Positions 1 through 5,896 of a stretch of 7,379 nt of DNA are shown in pieces. The notes below the pieces were generated by a model, which was given only the letters and a program-made list of their open reading frames with translations, searched no databases and was not told the DNA's origin. Position numbers and translations under genes: made by a program. The DNA comes from a candidate division FCPU426 bacterium (GTDB lineage: Bacteria; Oederibacteriota; JAAXVQ01; JAUVAV01). Within the stretch, counting starts at the first letter, position 1; each line of letters opens with the position of its first letter. The stretch lies in the NCBI GenBank assembly GCA_030619365.1, contig JAUXBQ010000133.1, forward strand, positions 1-7,379, read 5' to 3'.

Positions 1-20
1 AAAAACCAGCATCGGAATAA
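1..20 (+). other. Possible 3' end of an upstream gene
   Basis: One frame reads K-P-A-S-E and stops with TAA at 18-20, 17 bases before the channel's ATG. This would suit the end of a preceding same-strand gene, but six codons are too few to confirm it. Confidence 0.15.
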
Positions 21-37
21 TCCGGGAGGATTGCCAA

Positions 38-964
38 ATGGACCAAGTAAAGTTTGAACTTGATTTCACCAAACTGTCCGGAGATTTTCTGGAATTCCTG
101 ATCGTGGCCGGTCCGCGCATTTTACTCACCCTTTTTGTTTTTCTGGTCTTGAGCCTCGGCGTGAAGTATGCGATTCATGGCATGGAACTGCTCCTGTCCA
201 AAAAAATCACGGGCCAGCCCGTGGAAAAAGAACATGACGAAGAGCTCAAAAAACGCATTCGCACCCTTATGGTTCTGCTGCGTAAAGCCGCGTACTTGAT
301 TCTCTGGGGCGTGGGCATTACCATCGTGCTTTCACAACTGGGCGTTAACATCGGGCCCCTGGTGGCAACAGCCGGCGTACTGGGCCTGGGCTTCAGCTTC
401 GGCGCGCAGAGCCTGGTGAAGGACTTCATCAGCGGACTCTTTATCATCCTGGAAAACCAGATCCGTCTCGGGGACGTGGCGATTATCAACGGCACGGGCG
501 GCCTGGTGGAAGCCATCAACCTGCGCACCATCGTGCTGCGCGATCTCTCGGGCGTGGTGCACATTTTTCCCAACGGCACGATCAACACAATTTCCAATAT
601 GACCCTGGGCTGGTCGGGCTACGTCTTTGACATCGGCGTGGCCTACAAGGAAGACACGGACCGCGTCTCGGACGTGATGAAAGAAGTCCTGGAGGGCATG
701 CGGCAGGACCCCAAGTACAGCGCCATGATTTTAGAGCCCATGGAGATCTTCGGCGTGGACGATTTCGCCGATTCCGCCGTGATCGTCAAAGCACGGGTAA
801 AGACCAAACCGATCAAGCAGTGGGAAGTGGCCCGGGAATACCGGCGCCGCCTGAAAAAAACCTTTGACGAAAAAGGGATCGAAATCCCGTTCCCGCATAC
901 CAGCATCTACTTCGGCGAGGCCAGCAAAGCGTTTCGCGTCCTCATGGAGCAGGCGCAGAAGTAA
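38..964 (+). CDS. MscS-family small-conductance mechanosensitive ion channel
   Basis: A 308-residue inner-membrane channel of the MscS family, which opens under membrane tension to release solutes during hypo-osmotic shock. Hydrophobic segments lie at about residues 20-46 (TM1), 78-100 (TM2) and 105-138 (pore-lining TM3). The TM3 region is rich in Gly/Ala, with A-T-A-G-V-L-G-L-G-F-S-F-G-A-Q, as expected for the packed pore helix, and leads into the L-G-D turn before the beta domain. The beta-domain signature L-R-T-I-V-L-R-D-L-S-G and the motif F-P-N-G (177-180) are present, and the C-terminal alpha/beta domain ends in E-I-P-F-P-H-T. Length is close to the 286-residue E. coli MscS, so no extra sensor domain is fused. 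The start is chosen for the Shine-Dalgarno GGGAGGA at 24-30, seven bases before ATG. The frame is open to the left edge but contains no better start. The family call is secure; which ions or solutes pass is not visible. Confidence 0.95.
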   Translation: MDQVKFELDFTKLSGDFLEFLIVAGPRILLTLFVFLVLSLGVKYAIHGMELLLSKKITGQPVEKEHDEELKKRIRTLMVLLRKAAYLILWGVGITIVLSQLGVNIGPLVATAGVLGLGFSFGAQSLVKDFISGLFIILENQIRLGDVAIINGTGGLVEAINLRTIVLRDLSGVVHIFPNGTINTISNMTLGWSGYVFDIGVAYKEDTDRVSDVMKEVLEGMRQDPKYSAMILEPMEIFGVDDFADSAVIVKARVKTKPIKQWEVAREYRRRLKKTFDEKGIEIPFPHTSIYFGEASKAFRVLMEQAQK

Positions 965-990
965 CCCCGGCCAAGGAGACGAAAATATTC

Positions 991-1953
991 GTGAAAAAAA
1001 GCTATTGGATAACGGGTGTTTTTTTATTGGGAATTTTATGGTTCCTGGTGTATTTATGCAACGAAACCGATTTCTGCTATAACGAGCCTACTAAATATGT
1101 ATTATCAAACGAGACCCAATGGTTTTCACCGGAGGTCGCTCCGGTTTTTAATACTTGTCCAAAAACCGATGCGGTTTTCATCTTTTTTCACGGTTACAAA
1201 GGCTCTCCGCATAACTTAAAAAAAATTGCGAATCATTTCTCCGACAAATATAATGTGGTGCTTCCTTTATATCCCGGTCACGGAACAACGGAGGAAGATT
1301 TCCAGCAAACTTATTTCTCGCAATGGCGCGCTTATGCCAGAGATGTTTATTTGGAATACAGAAAAAAATATGCCACTGTTTATATTTGCGGTATGTCCAT
1401 GGGCGGCATGATAGCACTAAGCTTGGGCGAGGAATTCAACGCGGAGTATTCACCCGACGGAATTATCGCCATCTCCGCGCCGGTATTCATGAATAACCTG
1501 CTGGGTCAGGGGCTCTTATATGATTGGCGTCTTTATTTTACGCGATTTATGTCATGGATCATCACGGAAATCAAGGAAACCAAGGCCGAGGCAGACAAGG
1601 ATGGAGCCCTCTGGGCGGGATATGAGGGCAGGAATTTCATCCGTCAAGTGCATAGTTTAAAGCTTGCCATGCGTCGCGTTAATAATAAATTATCGCGCCT
1701 AAAAGCCCCCTTGCTGTTAATGCATTCCAAAGGAGACAAGACCTCGCCTTTTCAAAACTTGTTTTATATTGCCAACCAGGTGTCCAGCGATTTAATTCGC
1801 ATAAGAATATTTGATCTGAGAAAATGGGAGCATGATCGGCATTTGCTTACGCTTTATCATTCTACCCGGGATCAAGTAATTTCGGAAATCGAAGGATTTA
1901 TAAATGATCTATCCTCCGGGGAATCATTTGACATTCCCAAATCGGCATACTAG
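991..1953 (+). CDS. Membrane-anchored alpha/beta hydrolase (carboxylesterase / monoacylglycerol lipase-like)
   Basis: A 320-residue serine hydrolase of the alpha/beta fold. Residues 4-22 form a hydrophobic N-terminal segment after two lysines, with no convincing lipobox, so an inner-membrane anchor or uncleaved signal is likely. The oxyanion-side motif is F-F-H-G-Y (H67-G68). The nucleophile elbow is G-M-S-M-G-G with S136. The probable catalytic acid is D249 in H-S-K-G-D, and the probable histidine is H281 in W-E-H-D-R-H. Order and spacing fit the monoacylglycerol lipase / thermophilic carboxylesterase group; the natural ester is unknown. The GTG start is used because no in-frame ATG exists until the nucleophile motif. 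AAGGAG at 973-978 serves it with a long 12-base spacer. The gene is visibly AT-rich: sample 60-base blocks give 20-26 G+C, against 37-38 in neighbouring genes, and TTA leucine codons are frequent. This suggests later acquisition. Confidence 0.88.
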   Translation: MKKSYWITGVFLLGILWFLVYLCNETDFCYNEPTKYVLSNETQWFSPEVAPVFNTCPKTDAVFIFFHGYKGSPHNLKKIANHFSDKYNVVLPLYPGHGTTEEDFQQTYFSQWRAYARDVYLEYRKKYATVYICGMSMGGMIALSLGEEFNAEYSPDGIIAISAPVFMNNLLGQGLLYDWRLYFTRFMSWIITEIKETKAEADKDGALWAGYEGRNFIRQVHSLKLAMRRVNNKLSRLKAPLLLMHSKGDKTSPFQNLFYIANQVSSDLIRIRIFDLRKWEHDRHLLTLYHSTRDQVISEIEGFINDLSSGESFDIPKSAY

Positions 1954-1956
1954 AAT

Positions 1957-1975
1957 AGCCCCGCTAGAAGGGGGT
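1957..1975 (+). promoter_or_regulatory. Possible weak hairpin covering the glutaredoxin ribosome binding site
   Basis: CCCC at 1959-1962 can pair with GGGG at 1971-1974, extended by a possible G-U pair, leaving an eight-base loop. The pairing would bury the G-rich part of the ribosome binding site for the ATG at 1980. The stem is short and could be chance; regulation of translation by it is only inferred. Confidence 0.2.
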
Positions 1976-1979
1976 GCAT

Positions 1980-2231
1980 ATGACTAAAATTAAATTCTTC
2001 TCGCTATCGACGTGTAGCTGGTGTCGGAAAACCAGGATCCATCTGGATGAAAACGGCATCAAATACAACGAAGTCGCGATCGACAAACTCCCGGGCCGGG
2101 AGCGCGAAGCGGCTATGCAGGAACTGGCGCAATATAACGCCAGCAAAAGCTTTCCCACCCTGGTGATCGCGGAAGATAACGTGGTGGTGGGTTTCAAACC
2201 CGATCAAATTCGCGAGGCCCTGAAGAAATAA
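1980..2231 (+). CDS. Glutaredoxin-family thiol-disulfide protein
   Basis: An 83-residue cytoplasmic thioredoxin-fold protein of the glutaredoxin family. The redox centre is C12-S-W-C15 at the start of helix 1. The cis-proline loop S-F-P-T-L (P59) and a C-terminal G-F-K-P-D segment complete the fold. Length matches single-domain bacterial glutaredoxins of the type often annotated 'glutaredoxin family protein' or NrdH-like. It probably reduces protein disulfides, but the electron donor cannot be read here. The ATG at 1980 is preferred over GTG at 1974, because AGAAGGGGG at 1967-1974 is a well-spaced ribosome binding site for 1980 and overlaps the GTG itself. The gene starts 26 bases after the hydrolase stop, so it may be co-transcribed with it. 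Relatives of this small glutaredoxin are, as I recall, often next to ferredoxin:thioredoxin reductase-like genes; the iron-site remnant immediately downstream may be a trace of such a partner. Confidence 0.88.
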   Translation: MTKIKFFSLSTCSWCRKTRIHLDENGIKYNEVAIDKLPGREREAAMQELAQYNASKSFPTLVIAEDNVVVGFKPDQIREALKK

Positions 2232-2328
2232 CCTGGTTGCTGATCCCCAATGCGTCCGTCCCTCGCCGCCCGAAGCCTGTCCCATCTGTGGCGTGACCCA
2301 CGACCGCTTTGAGTCTTTCGCTTTCTAA
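2224..2328 (+). pseudogene. Remnant of a rubredoxin-like iron-site domain (C-terminal half, no start codon)
   Basis: One reading frame between stops at 2221-2223 and 2326-2328 encodes a tail reading P-P-E-A-C-P-I-C-G-V-T-H-D-R-F-E-S-F. That is the classic second half of a rubredoxin-type domain (C-P-x-C-G followed six residues later by F-E), as found at the C-terminus of rubrerythrins and some redox fusions. The first CxxCG half is missing: a single Cys is encoded at 2251-2253. No ATG, GTG or TTG precedes the motif in frame, so this is not a normal gene. It starts where the glutaredoxin ends and lies in a different frame. It may be the surviving end of a deleted redox gene downstream of the glutaredoxin, or a domain once joined to it and cut off by a frameshift near 2224-2231. 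The short length leaves a real possibility of chance resemblance. Confidence 0.42.
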
Positions 2329-2355
2329 TACCGCCCCCCGGTTTAAAACTCATCC

Positions 2356-2502
2356 CACCGCAGAGGCGCAGAGGACACAGAGAAAAGCATCAAATAAAAA
2401 TCAGGATAAAAGATATTTCTTCTTTCTTTTTTTCTTTCCAATCTTTTCTTTTCATTCTTTATACTTTTTTCTTTCCTCTGCGTACTCTGCGTCTCTGCGG
2501 TG
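2356..2502. repeat. 147-bp inverted-repeat element with GCAGAG-type terminal arms (MITE/REP-like)
   Basis: The left arm at 2356-2387 and the reverse complement of the right arm at 2471-2502 match at 28 of 32 positions. Each arm contains three copies of a heptamer: CGCAGAG at 2359 and 2367 plus CACAGAG at 2376 on the left, and CTCTGCG at 2476, 2485 and 2493 on the right. The spacing (8 then 9 bases from the outer end) is mirrored in the two arms. The core is strongly pyrimidine-rich on this strand, with a 24-base uninterrupted pyrimidine run at 2416-2439 and another at 2442-2453. No transposase is encoded inside. From general knowledge, ACCGCAGAG-type inverted repeats are scattered in intergenic regions of many environmental bacteria and give rise to spurious peptides such as T-A-E-A-Q-R-T-Q-R and S-A-S-L-R; both occur in the frame read across this element. 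Mobility is inferred, not shown. Confidence 0.8.
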
Positions 2503-2540
2503 AATAAGCAAAGTGGCGAATCGAAGGGAAGGGCTTTGTC

Positions 2541-2569
2541 TTGACAGGCGTGCATCCTTGGGCTAACAT
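2541..2569 (+). promoter_or_regulatory. Sigma-70-like promoter upstream of the lipoprotein gene
   Basis: A perfect -35 box TTGACA lies at 2541-2546, followed by a 17-base spacer and TAACAT at 2564-2569, which matches the -10 consensus at four of six positions. Transcription would start near 2576, leaving a leader of about 38 bases before the ATG at 2614. It is the only gap upstream of the following four-gene run large enough for a promoter, so it probably drives the whole run. Confidence 0.55.
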
Positions 2570-2570
2570 G

Positions 2571-2595
2571 GTTTAAACTTGCGCTAAATTTAAAC
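2571..2595. promoter_or_regulatory. Inverted repeat GTTTAAA-N11-TTTAAAC at the predicted transcription start
   Basis: GTTTAAA at 2571-2577 and TTTAAAC at 2589-2595 form a perfect inverted repeat with an 11-base gap. They lie directly after the -10 box, overlapping the likely transcription start, where a repressor operator would fit. The half-sites are AT-rich and low in complexity, so a chance origin is possible. Confidence 0.25.
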
Positions 2596-2613
2596 GAAAC
2601 GGGTTTCAACGAC

Positions 2614-2931
2614 ATGTCAAAAACCGGGTTTATGGTGGGAATTGCCGGGTTGCTGGCGGCCCTTTGGCTGACGGGTTGCGTCACCATCGGCCGTGCGGTG
2701 CCGGGCGGTCTGGCGGCGCAAATCGTCATGGGCGAGACCACCCGCGCGGAGATCGTGGAACGTTTCGGCCAGCCCTTCCGCACCGGACTGGACTCCGGCT
2801 TGCGGACCGTGACGTATCTCCATTACCGCGTGGGCTTGTTCACGGAGCCGGTGACCACGGACCTGACCGTGGTGTACACGCCTGAAGGCAAAGTGAAATC
2901 ATACGTTTTCAGCACTAACCAACCGGAGTGA
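2614..2931 (+). CDS. Small BamE/SmpA-like lipoprotein
   Basis: A 105-residue lipoprotein. Residues 1-21 form a signal peptide ending in the lipobox L-T-G-C, so C22 should be the lipidated residue. The residue after Cys is Val, with no Asp retention signal, consistent with outer-membrane delivery. After it, G-E-T-T-R-A-E-I-V-E-R-F-G-Q-P matches the BamE/SmpA/OmlA pattern (G-x-T-x-x-E-V...G-x-P). Beta-rich sequence and a final Y-T-P-E-G-K-V turn follow, as in that fold. True BamE is part of the outer-membrane protein insertion complex, but many lipoproteins share the fold without that role, so the symbol is not assigned. No clear Shine-Dalgarno precedes the ATG. The start is supported by the complete signal peptide and the promoter about 45 bases upstream. 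It is first in a run of four same-strand genes, 62 bases before the next. Confidence 0.75.
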   Translation: MSKTGFMVGIAGLLAALWLTGCVTIGRAVPGGLAAQIVMGETTRAEIVERFGQPFRTGLDSGLRTVTYLHYRVGLFTEPVTTDLTVVYTPEGKVKSYVFSTNQPE

Positions 2932-2993
2932 CCAGACCCCGCGGGGGGCAAAACCTTTCGGCTGTTGCTTAGGCGGAGAGAGCAGGGAATCCC

Positions 2994-4256
2994 ATGGAAA
3001 TGAAACCTATCCTGACAGCGCACTATGTTGCCGGTTACCGGACGCCGGATTATTCCGGAGCCTGGGGTCAGTGGAAAAGCGAGAGCGGGGATATTCCGGA
3101 AGGCACCCAGCAGCATAACCCTGACCACTTGCTCCCCAACGGGGAGCGAGATATCGCCTCGGTGTACATGCCCGTGGTCGGGACCTACGACTCCGGGGAT
3201 CCCGACCTGTGCGAATATCACATCCTGCTGGCCAAAGCCGCCGGCCTGGACGGATTTGTCGTGGATTGGTTTGGGCCGCACATGGAGCAACGGCACATGC
3301 AGGACGACGCCAACGTCCGGACCCTGTTGCACATGGCCAATAAGCTGGATTTTAAAATCGCGCTCTGTTTCGAGGACCAGTGCTGCTTCCCGCCGCTGCA
3401 GCCCATGGTGCAAAACCGGGAACAGACCGTGAACCAGGCCAAGGCCGCGCTGCAAAGCGCGCAGGACATCTTTTTCAGCTCTCCGGCCTACCTGCGCCTG
3501 AACGGACGCCCGGTGCTGACCACGCATAATCAGGGCAAACCGGGCAAAGACTGGAACACTCCCTTTTTCACCGCCGAGGAATGGAAAGAGATTCGGGCCG
3601 ACCTTTCCGGGGATATCTTTCTCATGCAAAATTACCAGCCGGTGCGGCACGGCATCAGTTTCACGGACTGGGACAGTGTTTACCCCTGGGTCTCGGTCTA
3701 TTACAGTGATTACGACACGGATGAGACCTTCTGGGAAAAAAGCCACAGTGCCCGGGAGCACGGAAACTACCAGTTTATTTCCGGACTGGTCAACCCGGGA
3801 TACGACGACCGGGGAACCGTTATCAGCTCGCCCGGCGAATGCCGGGGAACCGGCGGCGACGGACAGCGCAAGCCGCGCGTGTTCTCCCGGCGCCAGGGCG
3901 AAAAGTACACCGCCACCTGGGAAGACAACCTGACTCACGGCGCGCAATTCATCCAGATCGGGACCTGGAACCATCACGCCCAGGGCACGGGCATTGAACC
4001 GGTCAAGGAAATCGTGCTGCATAGAAGCGCCGCCGTACCGGGCTCGGGGTACCGCGAATTGATCACCACCCGGGAATACGCCATGCGGTTCAAACAGAAA
4101 AAACTTTGGCCTCTGCCGGCGCTATTTCTGCCAGAGCGGTTGTACCGCCTGCGAAAAAGCGGCGCCCCGGAAACCCGGGGGGACCGGATCCGGTTGTACC
4201 TCCTGGAGGGGGACCTCACCGGCTCCTCCCTGGGACTGGAACACGCCGGCGTCTGA
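2994..4256 (+). CDS. GH71/GH99-like TIM-barrel protein with altered catalytic loop
   Basis: A 420-residue protein resembling the glycoside hydrolase family 71/99-like barrels, whose active members cleave alpha-mannan or alpha-glucan-type linkages. Family-like features in order are H-Y-V-A-G-Y near the N-terminus, G-F-V-V-D-W-F-G-P (D91) at a strand end, L-C-F-E-D-Q (E127), a R-P-V-L strand, a G-Y-D-D-R-G segment with a downstream Y-T-A-T-W-E, and the signature region F-I-Q-I-G-T-W-N-H-H-A-Q-G-T-G-I-E-P (319-336). In GH99 this region reads N-E-W-x-E-G-T-x-I-E-P, and its two Glu are catalytic. Here H327 and Q330 occupy those places, so ordinary GH99 chemistry looks lost. There is no signal peptide, unlike the flanking gene products, so it should be cytoplasmic. 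ATG at 2994 is supported by AGGGA at 2984-2988; an ATG two codons later is possible. The fold assignment is fairly sure, the function unknown: a pseudoenzyme, a binding protein or altered chemistry. Confidence 0.72.
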   Translation: MEMKPILTAHYVAGYRTPDYSGAWGQWKSESGDIPEGTQQHNPDHLLPNGERDIASVYMPVVGTYDSGDPDLCEYHILLAKAAGLDGFVVDWFGPHMEQRHMQDDANVRTLLHMANKLDFKIALCFEDQCCFPPLQPMVQNREQTVNQAKAALQSAQDIFFSSPAYLRLNGRPVLTTHNQGKPGKDWNTPFFTAEEWKEIRADLSGDIFLMQNYQPVRHGISFTDWDSVYPWVSVYYSDYDTDETFWEKSHSAREHGNYQFISGLVNPGYDDRGTVISSPGECRGTGGDGQRKPRVFSRRQGEKYTATWEDNLTHGAQFIQIGTWNHHAQGTGIEPVKEIVLHRSAAVPGSGYRELITTREYAMRFKQKKLWPLPALFLPERLYRLRKSGAPETRGDRIRLYLLEGDLTGSSLGLEHAGV

Positions 4257-4294
4257 CCGCTCCGGGCGTGCAAGCTGACAGGAAAGCGAGGCCA

Positions 4295-5896
4295 ATGGGA
4301 TTGCGCATTGCCTTGAAATTCGGGATCGTGCTGGGAACCCTACTGATCCTGTCCGCTGCGGCCGTTCGCGTCGAGGCCGTGGTTTATGAGAAATACCTCC
4401 TGGTAATGCCGCTCCGGCCCGCCAATCAAAGCGCGCGCAAACAGGCCTGGTTCGGCAAAGCCTTCCGCCAAGCCATGAACAATGCGGTCTTGTCCATGCA
4501 ATCGCTGATCTTTCTCAAGGACGATGAATTAGCCTCCCTGCAAGACGAATTCCAGTTTGGCAGCGGGACCCCGGAACCCGGCCAGCTGGAACACCTGGCC
4601 GACAGCAAGGACATCGCGCTGCTCTACGGGACCTATCTGATCAAGGGCAACCAACTGATCGTGAACTGCCAGGTCATCCCCGGGCGCAATTTCGAGGTCA
4701 GCAGGTTCAAGGTGACCGGTTCTCCCAAAAAACTGGAAGCCTTGTTTACCTCCATCATCAAGCATACCACCCAAATCCTGGACCTCGAAGTCTCGGAGGA
4801 TGAAATGAAATCGCTGCGGCGGGTGCCTGGCACGCATACCTTCGCCGCGTTCTATCAGTTTCACCGCGCCTCCAACCTCGTGGCCGCGGATCCGGAAAAT
4901 AAACCCCAATGCCAAAAAGCCCTGCCCGAACTGAACAAGGCCTTGAAACGCGATCCCGCGTTCGTGCCGGCCCTGGCCCTGCGCGCGGACTGCCGTCTGA
5001 CCCTGGCCTCGGGCGCCAAGGTCAAAGAACGCCAGTCGCAATTCAATCTCGCCAAGCGGGACTTGGAAAAGGGGCTGAAGTTCCACCGCCGGCACCCCCT
5101 GCTGATGTACGCCCAGGTGAAGTATTTTCTACTGACCAAGAAATACGCCAAAGCCCGCGAGATTGGCCAGGAGAACCTGATGCGGCATCCCGCCAATTTT
5201 CGCAACTACCTGCTGCTGGGAATGGCGTACCGCATGCTCAAAATGCCGGACGAGGCCGAAAAAATCCTGATCCAGGGCCTGGACCAGCAGGGCACTGAAC
5301 TCCAGAAAAAACCCTTTAACCGCGATCTCGGCCTCCTGCTTCTGAAGCGCAAGGACAAGCACGCCGTAGTTTACCTCAAGGAAGTCCTCGAACTGGAAAC
5401 TCGCAACGCCAAGCTCCATTATCTTCGGGCCGCGGCCCTGTACCGCCTGGAACGCTACCTGGACGCCATGAAGGATATCCAGACGGCCGAGGCCGTGAAA
5501 AACTGGAAGGATCTGCAACGCCTGAAGGCCCGGACCACCCGGTCCCTGGGCCGCATTTTCTTTGAGGAGGGGGACTACGACCGGGCGTATTCCTACACCA
5601 GCATCGCCATGAACCTCGCCCCGAATAATTTTGAAACGCTGCTCCTGATGGCCAAGGTTCTGAGAAAAAAAGGGTTCCACCAGGAGGCGCACCACCAATT
5701 GGACGTAGCCCGCGCGACGGCCCGCAAAAAGCATCCCAAAGATCACCTGTGGCTGGGCACCGAATTCGTGGCGCAGGGACACCGCCAGGAGGGTGTCGAG
5801 GAGTACCGGCTCTATCTTAAACTCAATCCCAAAGCGCCTGAACGCCGACGTCTCATTTCGCTGATCCGAAAACTACAAGGCGACGCAGATGAATGA
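4295..5896 (+). CDS. Exported protein with TolB-N/FlgO-like domain and TPR repeats
   Basis: A 533-residue protein. Residues 1-28 look like a signal peptide (basic start, hydrophobic core, V-R-V-E-A end), so it should act in the periplasm. About residues 30-165 resemble the small alpha/beta domain seen in FlgO, TolB N-termini and the leader part of adenylate-cyclase-associated TPR proteins: a Y-L-L-V-M-P-L strand, a helix with W-F-G-K-A-F, then G-T-Y-L-I-K-G-N-Q-L-I-V-N-C-Q-V-I-P from G112. From about residue 190 to the end there are roughly eight TPR-like helical pairs, for example A-L-K-R-D-P-A-F-V-P-A-L-A-L-R-A and A-M-N-L-A-P-N-N-F-E-T-L-L-L-M-A. TPRs usually mediate protein-protein contacts. 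The ATG at 4295 is preferred because it yields the signal peptide and follows AGGAAAGCGAGG; the frame stays open further upstream but only overlaps the barrel gene. It lies 38 bases after that gene. The partner is unknown. Confidence 0.72.
   Translation: MGLRIALKFGIVLGTLLILSAAAVRVEAVVYEKYLLVMPLRPANQSARKQAWFGKAFRQAMNNAVLSMQSLIFLKDDELASLQDEFQFGSGTPEPGQLEHLADSKDIALLYGTYLIKGNQLIVNCQVIPGRNFEVSRFKVTGSPKKLEALFTSIIKHTTQILDLEVSEDEMKSLRRVPGTHTFAAFYQFHRASNLVAADPENKPQCQKALPELNKALKRDPAFVPALALRADCRLTLASGAKVKERQSQFNLAKRDLEKGLKFHRRHPLLMYAQVKYFLLTKKYAKAREIGQENLMRHPANFRNYLLLGMAYRMLKMPDEAEKILIQGLDQQGTELQKKPFNRDLGLLLLKRKDKHAVVYLKEVLELETRNAKLHYLRAAALYRLERYLDAMKDIQTAEAVKNWKDLQRLKARTTRSLGRIFFEEGDYDRAYSYTSIAMNLAPNNFETLLLMAKVLRKKGFHQEAHHQLDVARATARKKHPKDHLWLGTEFVAQGHRQEGVEEYRLYLKLNPKAPERRRLISLIRKLQGDADE

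Larger units (their letters stand above)
2232..2613. other. 382-base stretch without an intact gene
   Basis: This gap separates the channel-hydrolase-glutaredoxin group from the lipoprotein-led operon. In order it holds the rubredoxin-like remnant, the 147-bp inverted-repeat element, a short unremarkable stretch at 2503-2540, the promoter and the GTTTAAA/TTTAAAC repeat. Reading frames of 60 or more codons cross it but consist of inverted-repeat sequence and show no protein-like composition. Confidence 0.8.

Noticed and set aside
2356..2502. Considered as a small CRISPR array because of the repeated GCAGAG units
   Set aside because: The units are 7 bases at 8-9 base spacing with no spacers, and the two groups are inverted relative to each other.
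2309..2503. 64-codon plus-strand frame through the inverted-repeat element
   Set aside because: Its translation is the repeat itself (T-A-E-A-Q-R-T-Q-R, poly-Phe, S-A-S-L-R), a familiar spurious peptide type rather than a protein.
2343..2783. 146-codon minus-strand frame across the repeat and the lipoprotein gene
   Set aside because: It is made of the repeat's complement plus the antisense of a lipoprotein with a clear lipobox; no domain or ribosome binding site is visible.
2937..2946. CCCCGCGGGG palindrome after the lipoprotein gene, considered as a terminator
   Set aside because: The palindrome has no loop and no T-run, so it cannot form a normal terminator hairpin.
2823..4022. 399-codon open frame on the minus strand, opposite the barrel gene
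   Set aside because: It lies antisense to a gene with clear family motifs, its translation shows no domain, and long antisense frames are expected in GC-rich coding DNA.
4106..4294. Upstream extension of the TPR gene's frame
   Set aside because: It overlaps the barrel gene, encodes Pro/Arg-rich sequence typical of an off-frame read, and would bury the signal peptide that begins at 4295.
5129..5782. 217-codon minus-strand frame inside the TPR gene
   Set aside because: It is the antisense shadow of regular TPR coding sequence, with no recognisable protein features.
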